Assembly: GCA_949286415.1 (NCBI GenBank)
Contig: CASEBV010000023.1
Span: 1-64,000, forward strand
Origin: an uncultured Bacteroidales bacterium
Lineage (GTDB): Bacteria; Bacteroidota; Bacteroidia; Bacteroidales; UBA932
Direction: 5' to 3'
Length of the DNA: 64,000 nt
Shown: positions 33,321 to 42,186 of the stretch, in pieces
Layout: every line of letters starts with the position of its first letter
How positions within the stretch are numbered: position 1 is the first letter of the stretch
The notes under the pieces: generated by a model
Seen by the model: only the letters and a program-made list of their open reading frames with translations
What the model was told of the DNA's origin: nothing
Database searches by the model: none
Made by a program: the position numbers and the translations under genes

Positions 33321-35162
33321 ATGACTGACGCAGCCGTAGTAATCCCGATATACAAGAACAGTCTCTCCGGAAACGAAGAAATTTCACTGGAAAGATGCTT
33401 CCGCATACTCGGCAGGCATATGATAATATTTGCCGCCCCGGAAGGACTGGACATCAGCGGCATCACCAGCAGATGGACAAGTCTCTACCCACAGGCCCGG
33501 ACAGGGATTGAACGATTCGGCAGAGAATATTTTGACGGCATCAAGGCATACAACAGGCTGGTCCTCTCGGAGGATTTCTACAGAAGATTCGCGGAATACC
33601 GGTACATCCTCATATACCAGACGGACGCGTTCGTGTTCAGGGACGAACTTGACCACTGGTGCGGCAAGGGATACGACTATATGGGAGCCCCGTGGCTTCC
33701 GCTCAACAGGAAATATGAAAATCCCCTCAGGAAGATGTGGCTGAAGATATACCGCCATCTGTACCGGGGGAAGAATGTGGCCCACCACAAATTTCACCTG
33801 TATGAAGTCGGCAACGGGGGCTTCTCTCTCCGGAAAGTCAAGAAATTCATAGACATAACGCACAAATACCGGGAACAGATTGACAGGCAGCTTGCCGATG
33901 GTGCGGAATTCTACCCTGAAGACCTTTGGCTGCTGCTGGAGCTGAAAGGGAAAGACAGGCTCCGCAAGCCGTCATACCGGGAAGCCGCGCAGTTTGCGAC
34001 CGAATGCCGGCCTGAATGGGCCATGAGAATCAACCATGGCAGGCTTCCGTTCGGATGTCATGCATGGTACCACAGGCTGTACGCTGATTTCTGGGAAAAA
34101 ATTATCCTGACGAAAGCATTGACAGAATCGGCACCCGGCAGTCCGGTCAGAATGCTTCCGGAAAGAGGGGAAGAAAACACCCTGGGGAGCAGGCCGGAAG
34201 TATCAGTCATTATTCCGGCATATAATGCAGAGTCCTGCATCAGGAGATGCCTTGAAAGCGTCCTGTCACAGACATACCCGGACCTGGAAATCATAATCAT
34301 CAACGACGGCAGCACGGACAGTACGGACAGCATTGTCAGAGAATATGCGGACAAAGACACAAGAATAAGGTACTTTGTCCAGGAAAATTCAGGGACAGCC
34401 GCCACAAGAGAACGCGGCATATCCACGGCAACAGGGAAATACATCCAGTTCCTGGATGCCGACGACACATTCCGGGACAGAGACACGATATTCAGGATAG
34501 TCAGGGCCGCAGAAGAAAACGATGCCGACATGGTCCTGTCCCCGTTCATCAGACGGGACGAAGCCAATCCGGACAAGGACAGGCTCTCCGAGATTCCGGA
34601 CAAAGAGAAAATGTCAGGGACAGACTGCCTGAAGTACATGCTGGAAGGCAAGGCATACTGGGCCATCTGGACCAAATTCCACAGGAAGAGTCTCTATGCC
34701 CCGCACATGTCTTTCCCGAAGATAACACTCGGCGAAGATGTAATCATCAGCACACAGGTGGCGATGCGGGCAAAGAATATAATCGCGGTCCGGTACCCTT
34801 CCATAGACTATTACATTTGCCCCTCATCCGTGACAATGCAGATTGACGACAGGAAATACGGAGACTTCAGGACATATCTGCAATGGCTATATACCTTCAT
34901 TGACAGCAACAATCTGCGGGAAGTCATCGGGGAAAAGACTCTTGCCCACTTCCATCTCATCAACACCATGATGAGGATGCACTGGAAAAGACTGGACGCC
35001 TTCGGACAGGACATGGAAAAAGTCATCCGGGACATAGGCCGGTATCCGGAGCTGTGCCGGTACCTGTCAAGACGGGAAAAGAGAATCGTGACGACCTGGA
35101 AACACTCATCCGCCGCAGGCCGGCTGCTTATGGGACATTATATGAAGCGGCGCAAAATATAG
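33321..35162 (+). CDS. Two-domain glycosyltransferase: DUF5672 + GT2 fusion
   Basis: 613 residues from 33321. Residues ~1-260 match DUF5672: AAVVIPIYK, ILIYQTDAFVFRDEL (a DxD-like TDAFVF), YDYMGAPWLPL, and VGNGGFSLRKVKKF. Residues ~290-520 form a second, GT2 domain: VSVIIPAYNAESCIRRCL, IIINDGSTDSTDS, and the FLDADDTF motif. A helical C-terminus follows. DUF5672 is a putative glycosyltransferase family; joining it to GT2 suggests one protein adding two successive sugars. It is followed 41 bases later by an MsbA-like exporter gene on the same strand, although that gene has its own -7 box. The first start (33282) is less likely given the promoter position. Confidence 0.88.
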   Translation: MTDAAVVIPIYKNSLSGNEEISLERCFRILGRHMIIFAAPEGLDISGITSRWTSLYPQARTGIERFGREYFDGIKAYNRLVLSEDFYRRFAEYRYILIYQTDAFVFRDELDHWCGKGYDYMGAPWLPLNRKYENPLRKMWLKIYRHLYRGKNVAHHKFHLYEVGNGGFSLRKVKKFIDITHKYREQIDRQLADGAEFYPEDLWLLLELKGKDRLRKPSYREAAQFATECRPEWAMRINHGRLPFGCHAWYHRLYADFWEKIILTKALTESAPGSPVRMLPERGEENTLGSRPEVSVIIPAYNAESCIRRCLESVLSQTYPDLEIIIINDGSTDSTDSIVREYADKDTRIRYFVQENSGTAATRERGISTATGKYIQFLDADDTFRDRDTIFRIVRAAEENDADMVLSPFIRRDEANPDKDRLSEIPDKEKMSGTDCLKYMLEGKAYWAIWTKFHRKSLYAPHMSFPKITLGEDVIISTQVAMRAKNIIAVRYPSIDYYICPSSVTMQIDDRKYGDFRTYLQWLYTFIDSNNLREVIGEKTLAHFHLINTMMRMHWKRLDAFGQDMEKVIRDIGRYPELCRYLSRREKRIVTTWKHSSAAGRLLMGHYMKRRKI

Positions 35163-35171
35163 AAAAACAAT

Positions 35172-35179
35172 TATATTTG
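35172..35179 (+). promoter_or_regulatory. Probable promoter -7 box for the ABC exporter gene
   Basis: TATATTTG(C) fits TAnnTTTG and lies 24 bases before the ATG at 35204. No -33 TTTG at the right distance. Confidence 0.5.
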
Positions 35180-35203
35180 CAGTTTGTTTGACTTTCGCAT
35201 GAG

Positions 35204-37036
35204 ATGAAAGAATTTTTGCAGATGATGAAGCGCTTTGTGGCGCCATATAAGAAATATCTTGTCGGGGCCGTGATTCTGAACATGCTTTCGGCGGTCTTCA
35301 ACATATTTTCATTCACATTGATCATACCTATTCTCCAGATTTTGTTCAAGATAAATGACAAGGTCTACGAATTTATCCCGTGGGATGCCGCCGTGGACAT
35401 AAAGGAGAAAGCCACAAACAATCTGTACTTTTATGTGACCCAGCTTATAGACCAGTACGGCGGGTCCGTGACGCTGCTGGTCCTCGGACTTTTCCTCGGG
35501 ATAATGACTGCCCTCAAGACATCATGCTATTTCGGCTCGTCGGCGGTCATGATACCACTCCGCACAGGTGTAGTCCGGGACATAAGAATCACCGTCTACA
35601 ACAAGATGATGCGTCTTCCTCTGGGATTCTTCTCCCAGGAAAGGAAAGGAGACATAATAGCAAGAATGAGCGGGGATGTCGGGGAAATCGAGTATTCCAT
35701 CACAAGTTCGCTTGACATGCTCATAAAGAATCCGATATTGATTCTCTTCTATTTCGGGACACTGGTTTTCACAAGCTGGCAGCTCACGCTCTTTACCCTG
35801 CTTGTCGTGCCCGGGATGGCATGGGGGATGAGCGCCATCGGCAAGAAACTCAAGCGGCAGTCCCTCGAGGCCCAGTCAAAATGGAGCGACACCATGTCCC
35901 AGCTTGAGGAGACTCTCGGAGGACTGAGAATCATCAAGGCCTTCATAGCAGAAGACAGGATGGTCGGAAGATTCACAAAGGTCAGCAACGAGCTCCGCAA
36001 TGCATCCGGCAAAGTGGCCACAAGACAGGCTCTCGCCCATCCGGTCAGCGAATTTCTCGGCACAATAATGATAATGATAGTGCTCTGGTTCGGAGGCACG
36101 CTGATTCTCAGCGACAAGGCTCCGATTGATGCGCCTACATTCATATTCTATATGGTGATTCTGTACAGCGTGCTCAATCCGCTGAAAGAATTTGCCCGCG
36201 CAGGCTACAACATTCCCAAAGGGCTTGCGTCAATGGAGAGAGTGGACAAGATACTGAAAGCCGAGAACAACATAAAGGAAAGGCCCGATCCCATTGCACT
36301 GGAAGGCTTCGGGGACAAGATTGAGTTCAGGGACGTATGCTTCAGATATGAAGGAGGGAAAGAGGTTCTCCGGCACATCAGCATGACTGTCCCGAAAGGA
36401 AAGACTGTTGCCCTCGTGGGTCAGTCCGGCTCAGGAAAATCCACTCTCGTGGACTTGATCCCTCGATATCATGATGTGACTTCCGGGGAAATCCTGATTG
36501 ACGGGAAGAATATCAAGGATGTCCGCATCCGGGATCTCCGCAGCCTCATCGGAAATGTCAATCAGGAGGCCATCCTGTTCAACGACACCATTTTCAACAA
36601 TATTTCCTTCGGAGTAGAGGGAGCCACCATGGAGCAGGTCATTGCCGCAGCAAAGATTGCCAATGCCCATGATTTCATCATGGAAAAGGAAAACGGCTAC
36701 GACACCAACATAGGAGACCGCGGAGGAAAGCTGTCCGGAGGACAGAGGCAGAGAATAAGCATAGCCAGGGCCATCCTCAAAAACCCTCCGATACTGATTC
36801 TTGACGAGGCTACATCTGCCCTTGACACGGAATCCGAAAGAATCGTACAGGAAGCCCTTGACAGGCTCATGACCTCAAGGACCACAATTGCCATTGCGCA
36901 CAGGCTGTCCACAATCAAGAATGCCGATGAAATATGTGTAATGCATGAGGGGGAAATTGTGGAGAGGGGGACACACGAGGAACTTCTTGCGCTTGACGGA
37001 TATTACAAGAAACTCAACGACATGCAGACTCTGTAG
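35204..37036 (+). CDS. ABC exporter, MsbA-like (fused permease and ATPase)
   Basis: 610 residues, half-transporter that works as a dimer in the inner membrane. Six membrane helices in residues ~15-320 (for example VGAVILNMLSAVFNIFSFTLII), then an ATPase with Walker A VGQSGSGKSTL, Q-loop NQEAILFNDT, signature LSGGQRQRISIARA, Walker B ILILDEATSALD and H-loop IAHRLST. MsbA-type proteins flip lipid A or other lipid-linked molecules; next to glycosyltransferases, a role in exporting a lipid-linked glycan is reasonable. Substrate cannot be fixed by sequence. The stop TAG is directly followed by the next ATG. Confidence 0.93.
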   Translation: MKEFLQMMKRFVAPYKKYLVGAVILNMLSAVFNIFSFTLIIPILQILFKINDKVYEFIPWDAAVDIKEKATNNLYFYVTQLIDQYGGSVTLLVLGLFLGIMTALKTSCYFGSSAVMIPLRTGVVRDIRITVYNKMMRLPLGFFSQERKGDIIARMSGDVGEIEYSITSSLDMLIKNPILILFYFGTLVFTSWQLTLFTLLVVPGMAWGMSAIGKKLKRQSLEAQSKWSDTMSQLEETLGGLRIIKAFIAEDRMVGRFTKVSNELRNASGKVATRQALAHPVSEFLGTIMIMIVLWFGGTLILSDKAPIDAPTFIFYMVILYSVLNPLKEFARAGYNIPKGLASMERVDKILKAENNIKERPDPIALEGFGDKIEFRDVCFRYEGGKEVLRHISMTVPKGKTVALVGQSGSGKSTLVDLIPRYHDVTSGEILIDGKNIKDVRIRDLRSLIGNVNQEAILFNDTIFNNISFGVEGATMEQVIAAAKIANAHDFIMEKENGYDTNIGDRGGKLSGGQRQRISIARAILKNPPILILDEATSALDTESERIVQEALDRLMTSRTTIAIAHRLSTIKNADEICVMHEGEIVERGTHEELLALDGYYKKLNDMQTL

Positions 37037-37468
37037 ATGCATGCCGGGGACAACTCAAAGACATCGCTGATGAAACGGAAATTCACATGGCTTTCACGGG
37101 GACTCATGCTGTTATATGCGATGACCGTATGTCTGCTGTGCTTCACTCATTTTGGCGGAAACATCAACATGAATGAAGAATGGTTCGGCATAGCCAAGGA
37201 CAAGATTGCTCACTTTCTGATGTTCCTGCCTTTTCCGATACTGATGTATATGGCATTCCATACGCACCATGGCAATCCATGGAGACTGATAATATTCATG
37301 ACAGTCACAATTCTCATCGGAGCCGCGGCCGGCGCCGGGATAGAACTTCTGCAGATGACAACAAAATACAGAAGCTGTGACATTCTTGACTTCAGGGCTG
37401 ACTGCATCGGTCTGCTTGCAGGCAGTTTCCTTGTCATGACATATGCCGCAGTTTCAAGAAAATGGTAG
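37037..37468 (+). CDS. VanZ-like family membrane protein
   Basis: 143 residues with four predicted membrane helices: one at LSRGLMLLYAMTVCLLCF, then HFLMFLPFPILMYMAF, LIIFMTVTILIGAAAGAGIE and CIGLLAGSFLVMTYAAV. The VanZ signature residues are present (KDKIAHFLMF, GIELLQ and the DILDFRADCIG segment). The family is widespread; teicoplanin resistance was the first phenotype linked to it, but most members have no known role. It begins one base after the exporter stop, so it is translationally coupled; an inner ATG at 37070 is an alternative start. Confidence 0.9.
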   Translation: MHAGDNSKTSLMKRKFTWLSRGLMLLYAMTVCLLCFTHFGGNINMNEEWFGIAKDKIAHFLMFLPFPILMYMAFHTHHGNPWRLIIFMTVTILIGAAAGAGIELLQMTTKYRSCDILDFRADCIGLLAGSFLVMTYAAVSRKW

Positions 37469-37472
37469 AATC

Positions 37473-40400
37473 ATGAAAAAATGCATTTCCGGTGTGCTGG
37501 CAGCAGCCTTGATTATCATTGTTTCCCCGACATTTTCATGGAAATCCGATGCTGCGATAAGGAAAAGCCGGATAGTAATGGACTTTGAGCCGGTATGCGA
37601 TACCCTGGACTCCCTGATTGCCGCAAGGACAACCGTCGAGGGAGAACTTGGACTCAAGGCAGTCATGAAGAGAGGCAATGTACTTGACTTCTATTTTACC
37701 GTCAGCCTGAGCGACTGGCCATGGTCCGCAGGAGATGTGAAATGGCTCAGGAAAGAACTGAAACAGCATTTTCCTGACAAATACAGGGCATTGAATGTAG
37801 GGAATCTTTTCAGCAACGGCATCAGGCTTGACAGACTTGTCACTCCGGACCTGAGCTTCAACGGTTCACCAGCCGACTCTCCGCACAGGATTGACGGACA
37901 CAGGGGCTCAGGCGCTCCGATAGTGGAGAATCTGCAGAAACCGCGGTTCAGCAACGGCCTGGCCAACAGGCACATCGCCTTATGGCAAAGCCACGGGCGA
38001 TATTTCGAGCAGTCCATGGACCGGTGGGAATGGCAGCGTCCGTGCCTGTTTCAGACAGCAGAAGACATCTTCACCCAAAGCTTTGTGCTCCCCTATCTTG
38101 TTCCGATGCTTGAAAATGCCGGGGCATGCACATTCCTTCCCCGCGAACGCGACATCCAGACCAATGAAATCATAGTGGACAATGACCCGTCTTTCGAAAG
38201 GATTCCAGGCACGGCATCAAGAGGGACAGGGCAATATTCCGAAACAGGAGACTGGGAAGATGCAGGGACGGGCTTCGGCGACTCCCTCATGACATACACA
38301 GGACTTGACAATCCGTTCGGCATGGGCTCTGCCAGAATGGCGGCAATCTCCAAAAAGAAAAGCGGCGGCTCTCCGCAGGCCAGATGGACCCCGGACATCC
38401 CCGAAAAAGGAGAATACGCCGTATATGTCTCATACAAATCATTGCCGGAAAGCACAGACAAGGCGGAATATACAGTCAGGCATCTCGGCGGGGTCAGCAG
38501 ATTTGTCGTGAACCAGAGAATGGGTGGAGGCACCTGGATATATCTGGGCACATTCATGTTTGACAAAGGCTCGGACGGATATGTATGTCTGAAGGCAGCC
38601 GGAGAGAAAGATGCTTCCGGAGCGAGGAGGACAGGAGGGGTCATCACCGCCGATGCTGTCAAGTTCGGCGGCGGAATGGGAAATATAGCCAGAAAAATAT
38701 TTGAAGACTCCACCGCCGTTGCCGAAGTCTCCGGACTGCCAAGATTCGTCGAAGGGGCAAGATACTGGATGCAGTGGTCAGGTGTTGACACCACCGTATA
38801 CAGCCAGAATGAGCAGAAAAATGACTATATGGACGATTTCATGTCAAGGGGTGCATGGGTAGGCTGGCTCAGCGGAGGCTCTCCGGCAAATCCTGAGGGA
38901 GAAGGACTGGGCATACCGATAGACCTGTCGTTCGGATTCCATTCAGACGCAGGAGTCACACCCAATGATTCCACGATAGGCACTTTGTCCATATATACCC
39001 TCAGATGCGACGGAAGCCGCAGATTGCCTGACGGAGAAGACAGGATGACCTGCAGGGAATACGCAGACATAGTCCAAAGCCAGATTGTCAGGGACCTCAG
39101 AGCCCAGTATGACCCGATATGGAACAGAAGAAGCCTGTGGGACAGATCATACAGCGAATCAAGGACACCGCCTGTGCCGGCCATGCTGCTTGAACTGATG
39201 TCACACCAGAACTTCTCGGACATGAGGTACGGACTGGACCCTGCATTCAGGTTCACCGTCAGCAGAGCCGTGTACAAGGGCATTCTGAAATACCTTAGCA
39301 ACAGATACGGATGCAACTATGCAGTACAGCCTCTTCCCGTCAATTCGTTTGCAGTACGGTTCGCCGGGCCAGGGCAGAAAAGCGACACCAGGAAGACAGA
39401 CCTCGCACAGGCCTCCACGCTGATTGAGCTCAGCTGGAAAGCCACGGCAGACACACTTGAACCCACAGCCGTCCCCCAAGGTTATATCCTGTATACAAGG
39501 GTTGACTCCGGGGCATTTGACAACGGGCGTGTCCTAAAGGAAACCAAGAAAGAAAACGGGAAAATCCGTTTCACGACAAGGATAGAACCAGGACATATCT
39601 ACAGCTTCAGGCTCACTGCATGGAACTCCGGAGGAGAGAGCTTCCCTTCCGAAACCCTCAGCATCGGGATTCCGGAGAACGGCGGCACAAACAGCGCCTC
39701 CGAGGGAAGCGGCACTCCAGACAAGAAGGCTGCGGCATCCGGACCGGTGCTCGTGGTCAACAATTTCAGCCGGATATCGGCGCCTGTGTCCTTTGACACT
39801 CCGCAGTATGCCGGATTCGACAACCGCATAGACAGCGGCGTCCCGTACATCCGGGACATATCTTTCATGGGAGAAATGTACCAGTTCCGCAGGGACATGC
39901 CATGGACTGACGATGACAATCCCGGATTCGGGGCATCATCCGGAGACTATGCCGGCAAAGTAATCGCCGGAAACACTTTTGACTATCCGTACATACACGG
40001 CAAAGCCATAATGAAGGCTGGAAGGCCTTTCTGCTCGGCCGGAGCGGATGCCTTCGTATCCGACTCCACGCTTTCTGCAGGAATCAGGGACATTGACCTG
40101 ATATGCGGAAAACAGGTCACAGTGAAGACCGGCTGCGGTACAATGCCGGACAGATACAGGGTCTTCACTCCTGAAATGCAGCTCGCCCTCACAAGACATG
40201 CGGCAAACAGCGGCAACATACTCATATCCGGCTCCAAGATAGCCACTGACATCTGGGACAGAATCTATGAAGTGTCATGCGACAGCGCTTTCCGGGCAGA
40301 AAGCATAAGATTTGCCGAAAATATCCTCGGATACAGGTGGATAACAGGCTTTGCAGGGAAAACGGGCGAAGTGAAATGGTCCGGAACCCCGGGAGAGAAA

Positions 40401-40724
40401 GGAAGACCGGCAGGCCCAAGCCATACATCTGCAGGCCCGGACAACTTCGGCTTCAACACAGACTACAGCAGCAGGATATACAGAGTGGAGGCACCTGACG
40501 GGATAGCACCCGTACATACGGAAAGCACCGGGCAGGACGCTGAAGCAGACTCTGCGGATTCGGGGACCTTCCTCAAATACAAAGACAGCAATATTTCAGC
40601 AGGAACATGGCTTGATACCGGCAACAGAAAAGTAATAGCCATAGGATTCCCGCTTGAGACTATACTTCAGGAAGAAGCAATGGAGAGAATCATCGGGGAA
40701 GCGCTGGATTTCTTTGAGGAATAA
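37473..40724 (+). CDS. Large secreted protein with split amidase-like and golvesin-like domains ('xanthan lyase'-type)
   Basis: 1083 residues from the ATG at 37473. Signal peptide MKKCISGVLAAALIIIVSP. Residues ~140-250 resemble the first half of an N-acetylmuramoyl-L-alanine amidase-like fold (HIALWQSHGRYFEQ, LPYLVPMLENAGA); ~270-410 is a golvesin C-terminal-like beta domain (EKGEYAVYVSYKSLPESTDKAEYTV and GTWIYLGTFMFDKGSDGYV); the amidase-like fold then resumes (FHSDAG and LSIYTLRCDG). A fibronectin-III-like stretch (~680-760) precedes a C-terminal domain. Such proteins are often labelled xanthan lyase in Bacteroidota, without biochemical proof. Cell-wall or surface polysaccharide binding is the fair reading. 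It follows VanZ by four bases. Confidence 0.75.
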   Translation: MKKCISGVLAAALIIIVSPTFSWKSDAAIRKSRIVMDFEPVCDTLDSLIAARTTVEGELGLKAVMKRGNVLDFYFTVSLSDWPWSAGDVKWLRKELKQHFPDKYRALNVGNLFSNGIRLDRLVTPDLSFNGSPADSPHRIDGHRGSGAPIVENLQKPRFSNGLANRHIALWQSHGRYFEQSMDRWEWQRPCLFQTAEDIFTQSFVLPYLVPMLENAGACTFLPRERDIQTNEIIVDNDPSFERIPGTASRGTGQYSETGDWEDAGTGFGDSLMTYTGLDNPFGMGSARMAAISKKKSGGSPQARWTPDIPEKGEYAVYVSYKSLPESTDKAEYTVRHLGGVSRFVVNQRMGGGTWIYLGTFMFDKGSDGYVCLKAAGEKDASGARRTGGVITADAVKFGGGMGNIARKIFEDSTAVAEVSGLPRFVEGARYWMQWSGVDTTVYSQNEQKNDYMDDFMSRGAWVGWLSGGSPANPEGEGLGIPIDLSFGFHSDAGVTPNDSTIGTLSIYTLRCDGSRRLPDGEDRMTCREYADIVQSQIVRDLRAQYDPIWNRRSLWDRSYSESRTPPVPAMLLELMSHQNFSDMRYGLDPAFRFTVSRAVYKGILKYLSNRYGCNYAVQPLPVNSFAVRFAGPGQKSDTRKTDLAQASTLIELSWKATADTLEPTAVPQGYILYTRVDSGAFDNGRVLKETKKENGKIRFTTRIEPGHIYSFRLTAWNSGGESFPSETLSIGIPENGGTNSASEGSGTPDKKAAASGPVLVVNNFSRISAPVSFDTPQYAGFDNRIDSGVPYIRDISFMGEMYQFRRDMPWTDDDNPGFGASSGDYAGKVIAGNTFDYPYIHGKAIMKAGRPFCSAGADAFVSDSTLSAGIRDIDLICGKQVTVKTGCGTMPDRYRVFTPEMQLALTRHAANSGNILISGSKIATDIWDRIYEVSCDSAFRAESIRFAENILGYRWITGFAGKTGEVKWSGTPGEKGRPAGPSHTSAGPDNFGFNTDYSSRIYRVEAPDGIAPVHTESTGQDAEADSADSGTFLKYKDSNISAGTWLDTGNRKVIAIGFPLETILQEEAMERIIGEALDFFEE

Positions 40725-40736
40725 ACACATAATGAG

Positions 40737-42110
40737 ATGACACAACGACAAGCCGAAATAATAGGTCTTATCCAAAGAGAAGTCAAGCCGGCCCTCGGCT
40801 GCACGGAGCCGATTGCAGTTGCCCTTGCCGTTGCCAGGGCTGCTGAAATCATCGGAGAAAAATGCAGCGAATGCAGACACCCGGACTGGCGTCTCAAGGC
40901 GGATTTCAGCATATCAGCGGAAGTCAGCGGGAATATCCTCAAGAACGGGATGGGAGTAGGCATCCCCGGGACCGGAATGATCGGGCTGTACATTGCTTCA
41001 GCTTTGGGTGCAGCCTGCGGGGAATCGGAATACGGGCTTGAAGTCCTGCATGACCTTTGTCCGGAAGCCATTGCCAGAGCCAAAGAACTTGTCGATGGCA
41101 AGAAAGTGAACATAACCGTGGCAGATACCTGCCACAAGCTGTATGTGAAAGCTACGGTGACTGTCTCCAGCCCGGATACATCTGACATTTCCGCATCAGG
41201 AGCACCAGGAGAGCGGCACAGCGCGACAGCAGTCATCGAGGACGACCACGACCACATTGTGGAGACATGGTTTGACGGCAGGATGCTGCAGTCCTCACGC
41301 AGAAAGACCGATGCTCCGGACGAAATCCCGGCAGAAGGAATTACCGGGAAAGACATCCCAATACAGGAAATATACGACTTTGCGACCCATGCCGCATTCG
41401 ATGACATAAAGTTCATCCTTGAGTCTCGCACCCTCAACCTTGCCCTTGCCGAGGAAGGCCTGCACGGAGACTACGGGCTCAAGGTCGGAAAGACCATCGG
41501 GAACAGCCGGTATGACGAGGTCTTCGGGAAAGACTTCATGAGCTACGCCATGTCCCTCACCGCCGCAGCATCAGATGCCAGGATGGCAGGCTGCACTCTC
41601 CCTGCAATGAGCAACTCCGGCAGCGGCAACCAGGGAATCACAGTCACCATGCCTGTAATCGCCTACGCCATCAGATACGGCACCGACGACGAGACCCTCG
41701 CCAGAGCCCTGATTCTGAGCCACCTCGTGGCAATCCACATCAAGGGCTATCTCGGCAAGCTCTCCGCTCTCTGCGGCTGCGTGATAGCCTCGACGGGCTC
41801 AGCCTGCGGCATCACATGGCTCCGCGGAGGCAGCTACGCCCAGATATGCGCAGCCATCAAGAACATGATAGGCAACATCACCGGAATGGTATGTGACGGG
41901 GCCAAGGTCGGCTGCGCCCTGAAAGTGGCCTCCGGAGTCTCCGGAGCCATCCAGTCGGCAGTCCTTGCCATGGAAGGCACCTGCATCTCGGAGCACGACG
42001 GCATCATTGAGAAAGACATCGAGAAGACCATCATGAACCTGGGACAGATAGGCTCCGTCGGCATGCAGAATACAGACAACATGATTCTGGATATCATGGT
42101 CTGCAAATAA
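40737..42110 (+). CDS. L-cysteine desulfidase / serine dehydratase alpha family (UPF0597, CyuA-like)
   Basis: 457 residues. The family uses a [4Fe-4S] cluster; the signature EVKPALGCTEPIAVALAVARA and the C-terminal cysteines (CGCVIASTGSACGI and GCALKVASG) are present. SNSGSGNQGI is the substrate-binding loop shared with L-serine dehydratase. CyuA-type enzymes break cysteine into pyruvate, ammonia and sulfide. Cytosolic, full length. It starts 12 bases after the preceding gene and is closed by a strong terminator. The alternative reading is L-serine dehydratase, since the two are hard to separate by sequence. Confidence 0.9.
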   Translation: MTQRQAEIIGLIQREVKPALGCTEPIAVALAVARAAEIIGEKCSECRHPDWRLKADFSISAEVSGNILKNGMGVGIPGTGMIGLYIASALGAACGESEYGLEVLHDLCPEAIARAKELVDGKKVNITVADTCHKLYVKATVTVSSPDTSDISASGAPGERHSATAVIEDDHDHIVETWFDGRMLQSSRRKTDAPDEIPAEGITGKDIPIQEIYDFATHAAFDDIKFILESRTLNLALAEEGLHGDYGLKVGKTIGNSRYDEVFGKDFMSYAMSLTAAASDARMAGCTLPAMSNSGSGNQGITVTMPVIAYAIRYGTDDETLARALILSHLVAIHIKGYLGKLSALCGCVIASTGSACGITWLRGGSYAQICAAIKNMIGNITGMVCDGAKVGCALKVASGVSGAIQSAVLAMEGTCISEHDGIIEKDIEKTIMNLGQIGSVGMQNTDNMILDIMVCK

Positions 42111-42144
42111 AAAAGACCTGCCCTTTTGCGGGGCAGGTCCTTTT
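42111..42144. terminator. Intrinsic terminator between convergent cysteine desulfidase and LamG genes
   Basis: AAAAGACCTGCCC (42111-42123) pairs with GGGCAGGTC and TTTT (42131-42144) with one bulged C; the loop is short. A- and T-rich flanks make it usable from both strands. Confidence 0.88.
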
Positions 42145-42186
42145 ATGTCGGCATACCTCAATTCTCGGCATGCCTGATTTGTTGCG

